Of a stretch of 64,000 bases of DNA, positions 43,127 to 51,860 are shown piece by piece (the first letter of the stretch is position 1; each line of letters opens with the position of its first letter). A model generated the notes under the pieces. It made no database searches, had not been told where the DNA came from, and was given only the letters and a program-made list of their open reading frames with translations. The position numbers and the translations under genes are program-made. Source of the DNA: DAIQNV01 sp038748775 (GTDB lineage: Bacteria; Planctomycetota; Phycisphaerae; Phycisphaerales; UBA1924); NCBI GenBank assembly GCA_038748775.1, contig JBCDIT010000002.1, positions 463,432 through 527,431 of the forward strand, written 5' to 3'.

Positions 43127-43981
43127 ATGCGGACGACGCGGCTCGCGACGCACGCGATGGGGTGCCGGTTCGAGCTGCTGCTCGGCGGTGACGACGCGCC
43201 GTCGCTCCGCGCCGCCGGCGAGGAGGCGATCGAAGAGATCGAGGCGGCCCATCGGAGGTTGACCGCTTTCGAATCCGACTCGGTCGTTTCACGCATCAAC
43301 GCTGGGGCGGGGGTATCCGCGCAGCGCGTCGATGACGAACTCCTCGAACTCTTCTGCACGTGCGAACAGGTTCGGATCGCGAGCGACGGGGCGTTCGACG
43401 TGACGGTCGGTCGTGTGATGGAGATGCACGGCTATAAGAGATCGTCTGGAACCGATTCGACGCCGAGCGAAGCGGCGCGGACCGGTCCGCTCGTGATCGA
43501 TGGGTCGTCGGGGACGGTTGGGTTGAGTGATCCGAACTCGTCGGTCGACCTCGGTGGGGTCGGGAAGGGCTTCGCGCTCGATATCGCGGCACAAACACTG
43601 CGCGAGAGCGCGGTCGGCTCCGCCTTTGTTCACGCGGGTACGAGTTCGGTGACGTCGATCGGGCGCCGCCCCGATGGTGCTCTCTGGCGGGTCTCGCTTC
43701 CGCACGATCGTGAAGGCGGCGCGGTGTCGATCGAACTCGGGGGCGTGTCGCTCTCGGTTTCGGGAACCGAAGAGCAGGGCGGGCACGTAGTCGATCCGCG
43801 CGAGGGTGTTCCCTCGGAGAACCGGCGGGCAGTCGCGGTGATTGGGCCTTCGGCCGCGGCGTGCGACGCGTGGTCGACGGCGTGTTTCGTCTTGGGGGGG
43901 CGTGCCCCCGGGATGCCCGACGAGTATCTTTGCTGGGTGCAGACTGAGGAGAGCTGGGCGGTACGTTCGCCGAGCACGTGA
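43127..43981 (+). CDS. apbE: FAD:protein FMN transferase (ApbE family)
   Basis: A 284-residue protein. It contains ATHAMGCRFELLLGG at the start, RRLTAFESDSVVSRINA, the conserved segment VDLGGVGKGFALD and the C-terminal GGHVVDPREG and AACDAWSTACFVLG (the T-A-x-F-V-L-G signature). ApbE attaches FMN to threonine in a D-x-x-S/T-G-A-T/S site of target proteins. No signal peptide or lipobox is visible, which is unusual because many ApbE proteins act outside the membrane. It sits three bases after the Tat-exported oxidoreductase; an FMN-accepting protein in this cluster was not identified. Confidence 0.87.
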   Translation: MRTTRLATHAMGCRFELLLGGDDAPSLRAAGEEAIEEIEAAHRRLTAFESDSVVSRINAGAGVSAQRVDDELLELFCTCEQVRIASDGAFDVTVGRVMEMHGYKRSSGTDSTPSEAARTGPLVIDGSSGTVGLSDPNSSVDLGGVGKGFALDIAAQTLRESAVGSAFVHAGTSSVTSIGRRPDGALWRVSLPHDREGGAVSIELGGVSLSVSGTEEQGGHVVDPREGVPSENRRAVAVIGPSAAACDAWSTACFVLGGRAPGMPDEYLCWVQTEESWAVRSPST

Positions 43982-43999
43982 TTCAGAAAGTGATCTGTG

Positions 44000-45244
44000 A
44001 TGACTGACTTCGATTCGGGTTCGGACATCGACCGTCGGGGCTTCTTGGCGCAGGCGGCGGGGTTGGCCGCGACGGCGGCCATCGTTCCCCAGTTGTCCGC
44101 GGCTTTGGGTCGCCTCTCGGCCCCGGTCCGCGTGGGCATCGTCGGGTGCGGGCGCCAGGGGCGTGCGATCATCGCCGAACTCGGTTCGTTGCCCGAAGTC
44201 GAGATCGGTGCCATCGCGGATGTTGAGCCCAGGCGTCTGCGCTCTGGAGCCAGGCGTGCTCGGGGAGCGAAGACGTACGACTCGCACCAGGCGATGCTTG
44301 AGTCGGAGACGCTCGACGCGGTGTTCATCGCGACGCCGACGCACCTGCACCTCGAGCCGGCGCGGGACGCGTTGCAGGCGGGGGTGCACGTGTATTGCGA
44401 AGCACCCCTCGCGCACACACCCGAGGACGCCCGGGCGATCGCGGCGGCGGCTCGGAGCTCGAGCAAAATCTTCCAGGCGGGCTTCCTCGCCAGGGCCAAT
44501 CCGGTCTATCAGCTCGCGAGGACCTTCTTCGTGTCCGATGCGGTTCGCACGCTCGCGACGATGGAGGCCATCCGCGCCAGGAAGACGTCCTGGCGCACGC
44601 CGGCCGACAGGGGTGACCAGGATCGGCGTTTGAACTGGCGCTTGTACCCCGATCTGACGACGGGCCTGGCTGGCGAGTGGGGCAGCCATCAGTTCGACGT
44701 GTTCCACTGGTACACCGGTCGCTACCCGGAGGCCATCATGGGGCGGGGCAGCATCAGGCTCTTCGATGATGGGCGCGAGGTCGCGGACACTGTCAACCTG
44801 ATGCTGGGCTTCCCGGGCGGTTCGACGCTGGGGTACACGGCGACGCTCGCGAATAGCTACGAGAGCATGCACGAGATTTTGCGGGGCGAGAACGCGGCCA
44901 TCAAGCTCGCGTGGTCGCACGGCTGGATGTTCAAGGAGGCCGACGCCCCGACGCAGGGCTGGGAGGTCTACGCCAACCGGCAGCAGTTCCACAACGACGA
45001 GGGCATCACGCTCATCGCGGGCGCGACGCAGCTCGCCGAGCAGGGCAAGCTGAAAGAAGGCGTCGGCCTGCCCCACACGCCGCTGTGGTACGGGCTCGAG
45101 GCGTTCTTGAAATCGGTCACTGAAGGCGCGGCCGTGACGTGTTCGGCCGACGAGGGCGTGCGGGCGACGATCGTCGGCATCCGCGCCAACGAGGCGGTTG
45201 TGAGTGGGAACACCGTCACCATCGACCCGAGTGAGCTGAGCTGA
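44000..45244 (+). CDS. Tat-exported Gfo/Idh/MocA-like protein lacking the family lysine
   Basis: A 414-residue protein with a twin-arginine signal, DRRGFLAQAAGLAATAAIV. The Rossmann motif is GIVGCGRQGRAIIAEL. The family EKP motif is changed: YCEAPLAHTPEDA near residue 131, with Ala in place of the Lys that contacts cofactor and substrate in canonical members. Either chemistry differs or the protein is structural or regulatory. The rest is well conserved (GLAGEWGSHQFDVFHWYTGRYP). Start: ATG at 44000, or the adjoining in-frame GTG at 43997. Its stop overlaps the next ATG (TGATG). Confidence 0.85.
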   Translation: MTDFDSGSDIDRRGFLAQAAGLAATAAIVPQLSAALGRLSAPVRVGIVGCGRQGRAIIAELGSLPEVEIGAIADVEPRRLRSGARRARGAKTYDSHQAMLESETLDAVFIATPTHLHLEPARDALQAGVHVYCEAPLAHTPEDARAIAAAARSSSKIFQAGFLARANPVYQLARTFFVSDAVRTLATMEAIRARKTSWRTPADRGDQDRRLNWRLYPDLTTGLAGEWGSHQFDVFHWYTGRYPEAIMGRGSIRLFDDGREVADTVNLMLGFPGGSTLGYTATLANSYESMHEILRGENAAIKLAWSHGWMFKEADAPTQGWEVYANRQQFHNDEGITLIAGATQLAEQGKLKEGVGLPHTPLWYGLEAFLKSVTEGAAVTCSADEGVRATIVGIRANEAVVSGNTVTIDPSELS

Positions 45245-46020
45245 TGGCCGACGCCCCTCGCACGCTGAGACTCCGTGACCTCGGTGTGTTCGCGAGGCTG
45301 GGCGTTGCCGGTCTTGTCTTCACGGCGATCGGCGGCGCGGCGGTGTCGGGGTGGTACCTCTCGATGCACCACGACAGCCGTGACGGGCGCGAAGGCCTCA
45401 CCGTCGACGACATCGTCGCGCACTACCACGGCATCGTCTCTCCGGCTCCGCTGATCGAGAGCCTCGAAGCTGGCCACCCCGAGACGCTCGCCGATCGCGA
45501 GCGGACGATCTTGCTCGACTGGCTCAACGGAGACCCGGCCAAGCTGAGCCAGGAGTTCGACAACCTCGATCTCGGCGATGATGCGCCGGCGGAGATCATG
45601 GTTGTCGCGTGCCTCGACTGTCACTCGAGGACGAGCGAGGGTGAGGGTACGTACCCACAGGTTCCGCTCGAGTATTGGGACGATGTCGAGGCGATCGCGA
45701 TCAGCCAGGACGTGCAGCCGGTGCCGACCGAGATCTTGGCGCTGAGCACGCACACGCACGCGCTCGGGATGGCGGCGATCGGCGGCGTGATCGCGGTCCT
45801 CGCATTGATGACGAGCTGGCCCCGTCGGCTGATCGGCGTCGTCGTCGCGGCGACGGGGGTCGGGTTGCTTGCCGACATCGGCGGATGGTGGCTGACGTCG
45901 GTCGAGCCGCTGTTTGCGTACTTGGTGGTCGTCGGCGGGTTTGGGTTTAGCGGCGGGATGAGCTTGCTCGGGGCAGCGATTGTGCTGGACCTGTGTTTGC
46001 CGGCGAAGAAGCCCGAATAG
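45244..46020 (+). CDS. Membrane protein with CxxCH haem-binding motif
   Basis: A 258-residue protein with an N-terminal membrane helix (VAGLVFTAIGGAAVSGWYL). A periplasmic segment of about 125 residues contains CLDCH (Cys123, Cys126, His127), a covalent haem c motif, followed by HTHALGMAAIGGVIAVLALM and two more helices (GVVVAATGVGLLADIGGWW and LVVVGGFGFSGGM...). It may be a membrane c-type cytochrome that takes electrons from the exported oxidoreductases encoded before it. I do not recognise a named family. Its start overlaps the stop of the preceding Gfo/Idh-like gene. A gene-free 143 bases separate it from the convergent isomerase-like gene. Confidence 0.7.
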   Translation: MADAPRTLRLRDLGVFARLGVAGLVFTAIGGAAVSGWYLSMHHDSRDGREGLTVDDIVAHYHGIVSPAPLIESLEAGHPETLADRERTILLDWLNGDPAKLSQEFDNLDLGDDAPAEIMVVACLDCHSRTSEGEGTYPQVPLEYWDDVEAIAISQDVQPVPTEILALSTHTHALGMAAIGGVIAVLALMTSWPRRLIGVVVAATGVGLLADIGGWWLTSVEPLFAYLVVVGGFGFSGGMSLLGAAIVLDLCLPAKKPE

Positions 46021-46163
46021 CTCACACCCGGTCGGGTACCGTCATCGAACGAGCGTCTTCGCGTCTTGCCTTCGTGGGCTTCGCTTCGCTCAGACCACGG
46101 CACCCGCATCCCCGTATCGGGCTTTGGCTACGCCTTGTCTTCGCGTTGCTCGAACGCGTGCTG

Positions 46164-47102
46164 CTATGCGATCATCTTGTTCCGCACCCGCTCGAGCAGG
46201 CGCTTGGTCGCCAGAACGCCTTCGTGTTCGCTGATGTCTCCGCCTTCCCATTCGATGCCGACGTAGCCGTGGTAGCCGGCGTTGGTGACGATGCGGAGCA
46301 TGCGGAAGTAGTCGGTGCGGACTTCATCGCCTTCGACGTTGAACTCGTGCGACTTGGCGCTGACCGCCTTGGCGTAGGGCATGAGTTCTTCGACGCCCTT
46401 GTACCGGTCGTACCACGCGTCGGGGTCGTCTTGGCGTGACCAGTCCATGCAGAAGTTTCCGAAGTCGGGGAGCGTTCCGCAGCGGGGGTGGTCGACCATC
46501 TGCATCACGCCGGCGAGCCAGGCGCCGTTGGAGCTGAGGCCGCCGTGGTTTTCGACGAGGACGTTGAGTTCGCGTTCGGCGCCGAGTTCGGTCAGGCGGC
46601 GGAGGCCGTCGGCCGCGAGTTTTTGTTGTTCACCGAAGCTGCCCGAGCTTGCGGCGTTCACGCGGATCGAATGACACCCGAGGCGGTTGGCGGCTTCGAG
46701 CCAGGGGACGTGGCCCTCGACGGCTCGGGTCCGGGCCGCGTCGTCGGGGTCGCCAAGGTTCCCGATCCCGTCGCACATGATGAGCAGGCACTCGACGCCC
46801 TCTGCGTCGGCGCGACCTTTCAGGTCGGAGAGGTATGCGTAGTCGTTCGCCTTGTCTTTGAAGAAGCTGTTGACGAACTCGCACGCCCCGAGCTGGTACC
46901 GGGTGCGGGTGATCGTCGGGAAGTCGAGGTTGTCGATCTCACCGGCGTACAGCTCGCGGTGGAGCGACCACTGGGCAAGCGAGATCTCGAAGCCCTTGAT
47001 TTCGTTCGCCGACTTGTGCGTCGACGCGCAGCCGAAGGCGAGACCGGCGACGGTGCCGGCGGTGATCTTGAGGGCGGAACGGCGTGAGAGCTGGTCGGGC
47101 AT
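46164..47102 (-). CDS. Exported TIM-barrel isomerase/epimerase-like protein
   Basis: A 312-residue protein. The ATG at 47102 is preceded by AAGGAGGT, a near-perfect ribosome-binding site. The N-terminus is a Tat-like signal, SRRSALKITAGTVAGLAFGC, with a cysteine suggesting lipidation. The barrel contains LNVLVENHGGLSSNG, GTLPDFGNFCMDW, AVSAKSHEFN and GYHGYVGIEWEGG, the metal-site motifs of the sugar phosphate isomerase/epimerase family. Export of such an enzyme suggests it acts on an oxidised or keto sugar outside the cytoplasm, in line with the Tat-exported Gfo/Idh proteins. It follows the cytoplasmic TIM-barrel gene by about 50 bases on the same strand. Confidence 0.82.
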   Translation of the reverse strand: MPDQLSRRSALKITAGTVAGLAFGCASTHKSANEIKGFEISLAQWSLHRELYAGEIDNLDFPTITRTRYQLGACEFVNSFFKDKANDYAYLSDLKGRADAEGVECLLIMCDGIGNLGDPDDAARTRAVEGHVPWLEAANRLGCHSIRVNAASSGSFGEQQKLAADGLRRLTELGAERELNVLVENHGGLSSNGAWLAGVMQMVDHPRCGTLPDFGNFCMDWSRQDDPDAWYDRYKGVEELMPYAKAVSAKSHEFNVEGDEVRTDYFRMLRIVTNAGYHGYVGIEWEGGDISEHEGVLATKRLLERVRNKMIA

Positions 47103-47152
47103 CGGGACCTCCTTGAGGGCCCAGTATGCCGTGCGGCGCGGATCGGTGACGC

Positions 47153-47974
47153 CTACGGGTCGGTCGCGAACTGTTTGATGTACTCCGCCGCGATCCGGAT
47201 GTCTCCGGCCCGATCGTCGCCGGCTTCGCGTTCGATCGCGAGGGGGGTGTCCGGGCAGTCTCGGTCGAGGATCTCGAAAAACATGGGCCAGTCGACGGTG
47301 CCGGTGCCGACGGGGACCTCTTCGCCCCATGCGCCGGCGGTGTCGGAGGGTGCTGCGTCCTTGATATGGACCTGCATCACGTGCGGCGCGAGTCGTTCGA
47401 GCGCCTCGATGGGGTCGCCCGACCCGTACAGGATCATGTTGGCGGGGTCGAAGTTCACGCCGAGCCTTGGGTGGTTGAGTTCTTTGAGGACTGCGTCGAG
47501 GGTTTCTGCGGTTTCTTGTCCGGTCTCGAGCCCGAGCCGGACGCCTTGTTGGCCGAACGCGTCGGCGACGATCGCGAGCCGGTCCATGAACGTGGCTCGC
47601 TCGGGGTCGGTCGGGCTTTCAGGGATGAACCCGGCATGCAGGGTGACCAGATCGAGCCCGAGGGCGTGCGCGAGGGCTGCGTTGCGGTGTGCCGCGGCGA
47701 GGTTTGCGTCCCAGTGTTCGTCGGGTCTCAGGCCGCCTGTCATACGAATGGATTCGATGGTTGTGTAGTCCTCGCCGATCGTGGTCATCATGCCCGACGA
47801 GATCGCGAGGCCCTGGGCGGCCAAGGCGGGCCCGGGAGCCTCGGTGTTGTTGAACGGGTCGAGGTGGAGTTGGAGCGATCCGAGCCCGATCGCGTTCATC
47901 TTCCGGCCGAGGTCGACCGGGTCTTCGCTCTGAAGCGACCAAGAGCACACGCTTATGTTCCGCGGAGTCGTCAT
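47153..47974 (-). CDS. Sugar phosphate isomerase/epimerase-like TIM-barrel protein
   Basis: A 273-residue protein, MTTPRNISVCSWSLQSEDPV at the start. Other motifs are DLVTLHAGFIPES, VRLGLETGQETAE, LGVNFDPANMILYGSGDP, VMQVHIKDAAPS and GTVDWPMFFEIL. Glu, Asp, His and the DPxN motif make up the metal site. No signal peptide is seen, so it is cytoplasmic. The frame extends upstream of 47974, but homology begins at this ATG. It is divergent from the SGNH-like gene at 48021 and leads into the exported paralogue downstream. Confidence 0.85.
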   Translation of the reverse strand: MTTPRNISVCSWSLQSEDPVDLGRKMNAIGLGSLQLHLDPFNNTEAPGPALAAQGLAISSGMMTTIGEDYTTIESIRMTGGLRPDEHWDANLAAAHRNAALAHALGLDLVTLHAGFIPESPTDPERATFMDRLAIVADAFGQQGVRLGLETGQETAETLDAVLKELNHPRLGVNFDPANMILYGSGDPIEALERLAPHVMQVHIKDAAPSDTAGAWGEEVPVGTGTVDWPMFFEILDRDCPDTPLAIEREAGDDRAGDIRIAAEYIKQFATDP

Positions 47975-48020
47975 CTCGGGGAACACGGTAGTGTGTCGGG
48001 CGTCCGCAGGGAGACCGGCG

Positions 48021-50108
48021 ATGCCCAAGACGGATCCCCAGCAGGTTGTGCCTCGTCTTGCCGCCGGTCCGGCGTCGGGCGACCTCTTCGTCCGGGCGTC
48101 TTGCCTTCGGGCCTTCCTCGTTGTCATCGCTGTCGCGGCTCTCCTGTTTCCAGGCGCGATGGTCGTGTTCACCGTGCCCGAGAACCCGGCTCCGGCCTGG
48201 GCGGAGAACCTCTACCGCCGGACCGACGCGATGCTCGTTTCGAGTGAAGGTGAGCCGAGGCTTGTTGTGGTCGGGGGGTCGGGGGTGCTCTTTGGCGTGC
48301 GGTCGGACATCCTCGAAGCGGCGACCGGGCTCCGGACGGTCAACCGGGGGAGCCATGCCGGGCTGTCGTCGAGGGTGATCGCGGCGCGCGCGAAGCGGCA
48401 CCTTCGATCGGGCGACAAGCTTATCGTTTCGATGGAGTACCCCGCCTACGACCTTGATCCGCCGCGCGCCGTGCCGGATATGGCTTGGCAGCAGGCCGCG
48501 TACTACGACCTGCGGATGCTGGGCGGGTGGGGCGTGCGATCCGCGGCGTCGTCGCTGGTGCGAGCGAACATCGATCCCGGACGGGCGCTTGCGGAGCTGG
48601 GTTCACGCTTTGCAACGCTCGGTCCGGGCCGGGAGCGGTACGCGCTCGGTGGGCTCTCGCGACATGGAGACGGTCTTTGGATCCCAGCGCGGTTCGAGGT
48701 CATCCCGCCCGTCGGGTTCGATACGCCTTCGCAACCGGACCGTCGCGTGTGGGGTGCGTCGATAAGAGAGCTTCTCGACTGGGCGGCGATAGAAGGCATC
48801 GATACCGCGATCGTCCCGCCTGCGATCCTCAGGCCGGAGGGAGACCTTCCGGCGTACACGGCGCTGGGGCCGGCGCTCGAGCGTGTCGCCAAACGTCATG
48901 GCGCTGTGGTGTTGGGCGCACCTGCGCGTCACTTCTTTGATGACTGGCAGATGGCCGATACCCACTACCACCTCACACCGGGCGCCGCGATCGAAAACAC
49001 GTGGCGGCTGATCGAATCGTTGGAGCAGGTCGGTTGGGCGAGGCTCCCGGAGCCGGCCGGGCGTGTGGTGCTGGGAGCGTCGTCCGATTCGGCGTTGTGT
49101 GCATCGTTGCTGTCGAGTGGGGTGCGACCGGTGTTTACGCACCAAGGCATTGAACTCGAACCGGGCGATCTCACCGACGACGCGTCGGTGCTGGCCGGCG
49201 CAATAGCGGGAGGGCTCAAGGCCGAGATCGTTTCGTACGATGAGACCGCGACGGTGGTGATTCCTGACGACACGGTTATCGCGTTTGGGTCTGTGCAAGA
49301 CGTGGATCTCGGTGCGGTCCGAGCGTGGTTGCCCGATGTGATCGCTGGGAAGACCGATCGCGGCGGCGGGATCGTTGGGATCGGTCGATACGCGGATCTG
49401 CATTCGAGTCGTGACGAAGACGGGGCGGTGTCGGCGAGTTTGTCGGCGTTGACGGCGGCGGGCGGCGCACTCCGGCATGAGCTTGCCGTTACAGCGTCTG
49501 CGAGGGGGGTGTCGATCATCGTCAATGGCATGCAGATGGTCCGGGCGAATCGGCGATCCGGATTTCATGCTGTTGTCTTTGATCCATCGTTGGGTGTTGT
49601 CACGTCGACGCTCAGGTTCGGCCCGGATGGGGCGCCGGTGCGGCCAGCGCTCTGGAGGCTGAGCGAAGGCGGGGCGGGCGTCGTTCGCCGCGATCTTGGG
49701 CTTGATCGTCTCGGCGCAAGAGGCGTTCGGCCCCCGGATATTGACCCGGTAGAAGGTGGCGTGCGTGTTCTCTCGGCGGGTCTTCGGTCGTTTGCCGCGG
49801 TTCGGTTTGACGCATCGGAGCTCGCACTGGGTTGGCACTGGGTTGAGTTCGTCGTCGACGCGCCGGCAGACGCGGCGATCGACGCGTGCGTGTTTACCCC
49901 TGGGGGTGGTCACTTGGTGCGGGCGCCGTGGTCTGCTCGGGTGCCGACCCTTGGAGGGGAGACGCGGTTTGTGGTCCCGATCGATGTCGGCGGTGATGGC
50001 CGGAGCCCGATTCAGGCCGGTTTTTGCATGGATCTCAAGGGGATGGGCGTGACGGTCCGGAGCATCACGCTCGTTTCGCCGGTACGCCCCGGTGACGCAC
50101 CGCTGTAA
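48021..50108 (+). CDS. Membrane-anchored SGNH-like protein, MBOAT partner
   Basis: A 695-residue protein with one N-terminal membrane helix (FLVVIAVAALLFPGAMVVF), outside the cytoplasm beyond that. Near residue 85 it reads LVVVGGSGVLFGVRSDILEA, the nucleophile block of DltD/AlgJ/AlgX-like SGNH proteins. Near 312 it reads MADTHYHLTPGAAIENTWRL, matching their catalytic D-x-x-H block. The C-terminal half is different; a segment near 498-530 (VSIIVNGMQM and later HAVVFDPSLG) resembles the ILEI/FAM3-type domain, a tentative match. It ends two bases before an MBOAT gene, so the two likely O-acylate an exported polysaccharide or lipid. SD: GGGAG before the ATG. Confidence 0.72.
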   Translation: MPKTDPQQVVPRLAAGPASGDLFVRASCLRAFLVVIAVAALLFPGAMVVFTVPENPAPAWAENLYRRTDAMLVSSEGEPRLVVVGGSGVLFGVRSDILEAATGLRTVNRGSHAGLSSRVIAARAKRHLRSGDKLIVSMEYPAYDLDPPRAVPDMAWQQAAYYDLRMLGGWGVRSAASSLVRANIDPGRALAELGSRFATLGPGRERYALGGLSRHGDGLWIPARFEVIPPVGFDTPSQPDRRVWGASIRELLDWAAIEGIDTAIVPPAILRPEGDLPAYTALGPALERVAKRHGAVVLGAPARHFFDDWQMADTHYHLTPGAAIENTWRLIESLEQVGWARLPEPAGRVVLGASSDSALCASLLSSGVRPVFTHQGIELEPGDLTDDASVLAGAIAGGLKAEIVSYDETATVVIPDDTVIAFGSVQDVDLGAVRAWLPDVIAGKTDRGGGIVGIGRYADLHSSRDEDGAVSASLSALTAAGGALRHELAVTASARGVSIIVNGMQMVRANRRSGFHAVVFDPSLGVVTSTLRFGPDGAPVRPALWRLSEGGAGVVRRDLGLDRLGARGVRPPDIDPVEGGVRVLSAGLRSFAAVRFDASELALGWHWVEFVVDAPADAAIDACVFTPGGGHLVRAPWSARVPTLGGETRFVVPIDVGGDGRSPIQAGFCMDLKGMGVTVRSITLVSPVRPGDAPL

Positions 50109-50110
50109 TC

Positions 50111-51535
50111 ATGCTCTTTAGCAGCTTCCAGTTCATCTTCGTCTTTCTCCCGATCGTGTGGGCCCTGTATGCGCTGTCGCGGCGTGCCGGGTCGGCGCGG
50201 ATCGCGTTCGCGGTGCTGACCGTCGGCTCGCTGGTGTTTTACGGATACCAAGACTGGCGGTACCTGGGCCTGCTGATCCCGAGCATCGGCGCGAATTACG
50301 CGCTCGGGCATGTCATCGCGGCGCGTGTTCGAGCTGGCGGATCCGCTCGATGGGTGCTCGCGCTCGGTGTTGTGCTCAATCTCGCTCTGATCGGCGTGTT
50401 CAAGTACGCCGACTTTGTGCTCGGGTCACTGGCGTCGATCGGAGGGCCGGCGATTGGTCCCTTGGGCATCGTGTTGCCACTCGGGATCAGTTTTTTTACG
50501 TTCCAGCAGATCGCATACCTAGTGGACTGTTCGCGGGACGGTGCATCGGAGCAGGGTGTTGTTCCGTACGCGTTCTTTGTCAGCTTCTTTCCGCAGCTCA
50601 TCGCCGGGCCGATCGTTCACCACAAGCAGGTGCTGCCGCAGCTCCGCGATCAGCTCGAGGGCGGGCGCGGCGGGGTGCTTCCGGCTGACGTTGTCACCGG
50701 GCTGACGTGGTTCTCCTTCGGGTTGTTCAAGAAGGTCGTTCTCGCGGATACGCTGAGTCCGTGGGTCGCCCAGGCGTTCGATGGCGAGGGCGCGATCTCG
50801 GTTTCGGGCGCGTGGGCGGGGACGCTCGCATACACGCTGCAGATCTACTTCGATTTCTCGGGCTACTCGGACATGGCCATCGGCCTTGGATTGCTCTTCG
50901 GGCTTCGGCTTCCCTTGAACTTCGACTCGCCATACAAGGCGACCTCGGTCGTAGATTTTTGGCGACGGTGGCACATGACGCTGTCCGCGTTTCTCCGCGA
51001 CTACGTGTACATCCCGCTCGGGGGGAACCGGTTGGGCCCGGCGCGTCGGTACGTGAACCTGATGGCGACGATGCTGATCGGTGGGCTCTGGCACGGCGCC
51101 TCATGGACGTTTGTCGCTTGGGGTGGGCTGCACGGCCTCGGGCTGTGCATCGCCCACGGCGCTCAGCGCGTTCGCATTCGGGTCCCGCGTGCGGCCGGTT
51201 GGGTGCTCACCATGGCCCTTGTCGTCGGTTCGTGGATCTTGTTCCGGGCCGAGAGCTTTGAAGGGGCTCGCGAGATGCTCGCCGCGTGCGTTGGGTTGGG
51301 TGCCGAGGCCGGAGACTCTCGCTTTGACCCGGGCATCGCGGCGTGGGCCACGATCGCCGTTCTTCTCGGGTTTTGTGTGCTCGCCCCGAACACGCAGGCG
51401 TTCATGACCAAGCGGGATCACGGCCCGGTCTCCGGTGTGATCGCCGGCGTTGCGCTGGTCGTCGCGTTGCTGTTCTTGCGTGAGACCCTGACCAGCGGCG
51501 GCCGGCTCACCGAGTTCATCTACTTCCGGTTCTGA
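50111..51535 (+). CDS. MBOAT family membrane O-acyltransferase (AlgI-like)
   Basis: A 474-residue polytopic protein. It has the family hallmarks LLFSS-type start (MLFSSFQFIFVFLPIVW), GISFFTFQQIAYLVD, FWRRWHMTLSAFLRDYVYIP (near residue 282) and LWHGASWTFVAWGGLHG with the invariant His (near 327). AlgI-type MBOATs pass acetyl groups across the membrane to a periplasmic transferase, here probably the upstream SGNH-like protein. No alginate or cellulose synthase genes are in the window, so the acceptor is unknown. A GC-rich hairpin lies 18 bases after the stop. Confidence 0.92.
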   Translation: MLFSSFQFIFVFLPIVWALYALSRRAGSARIAFAVLTVGSLVFYGYQDWRYLGLLIPSIGANYALGHVIAARVRAGGSARWVLALGVVLNLALIGVFKYADFVLGSLASIGGPAIGPLGIVLPLGISFFTFQQIAYLVDCSRDGASEQGVVPYAFFVSFFPQLIAGPIVHHKQVLPQLRDQLEGGRGGVLPADVVTGLTWFSFGLFKKVVLADTLSPWVAQAFDGEGAISVSGAWAGTLAYTLQIYFDFSGYSDMAIGLGLLFGLRLPLNFDSPYKATSVVDFWRRWHMTLSAFLRDYVYIPLGGNRLGPARRYVNLMATMLIGGLWHGASWTFVAWGGLHGLGLCIAHGAQRVRIRVPRAAGWVLTMALVVGSWILFRAESFEGAREMLAACVGLGAEAGDSRFDPGIAAWATIAVLLGFCVLAPNTQAFMTKRDHGPVSGVIAGVALVVALLFLRETLTSGGRLTEFIYFRF

Positions 51536-51552
51536 TGGTTTGGGCGAGAAAG

Positions 51553-51580
51553 CGTGGGGCCCGGTTTCCCGGGCTCCACG
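51553..51580 (+). terminator. Hairpin after the MBOAT gene
   Basis: CGTGGGGCCCGG and CCGGGCTCCACG form a 12-bp stem (one G-T wobble) with the loop TTTC. The T run on the plus side is weak (TGGTGTTCCTT). It probably terminates the MBOAT operon. Confidence 0.55.
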
Positions 51581-51590
51581 TGGTGTTCCT

Positions 51591-51860
51591 TCGCTCCGCT
51601 TCGCGGATGGCCTCGAAGAGTTCGACGATGTCCACCACGTCGATGGCGCCGCCGGCGTTGAGGTCGGCTTCGGCGTTGCCGAGCGCGAAGTTCTCCATGA
51701 AGTCGGCGAGCGACGGGGCGACGCGGTTCGACGCGAGCAATGTCCCGATCTGCGTTGCACCAGGGTTGAAAGGGGCGGATGGCTTTGCGTTAGGCGGTGT
51801 TGATTGGGCGCAGTGGGCGATCACCACCGAGGACAACGAGAACTTTACGTTCCCCACCAC
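51591..51860 (-). pseudogene. Remnant of a secreted protein with dockerin-like tail
   Basis: On the minus strand the frame includes SLADFMENFALGNAEADLNA, then GGAIDVVDIVELFEAI. This is the calcium-loop/helix pattern of the planctomycete dockerin-like C-terminal domain. The frame then runs on through the MBOAT terminator hairpin and into the MBOAT gene without its own stop in place, and upstream it opens only at a GTG near 51860 with no signal peptide. I read it as a decayed or truncated gene. It is also possible that this is coincidental antisense reading. Confidence 0.35.

Noticed and set aside
46021..46163. Gap between convergent genes as a possible RNA gene
   Set aside because: No tRNA-like arms, strong hairpin or conserved motif could be found.
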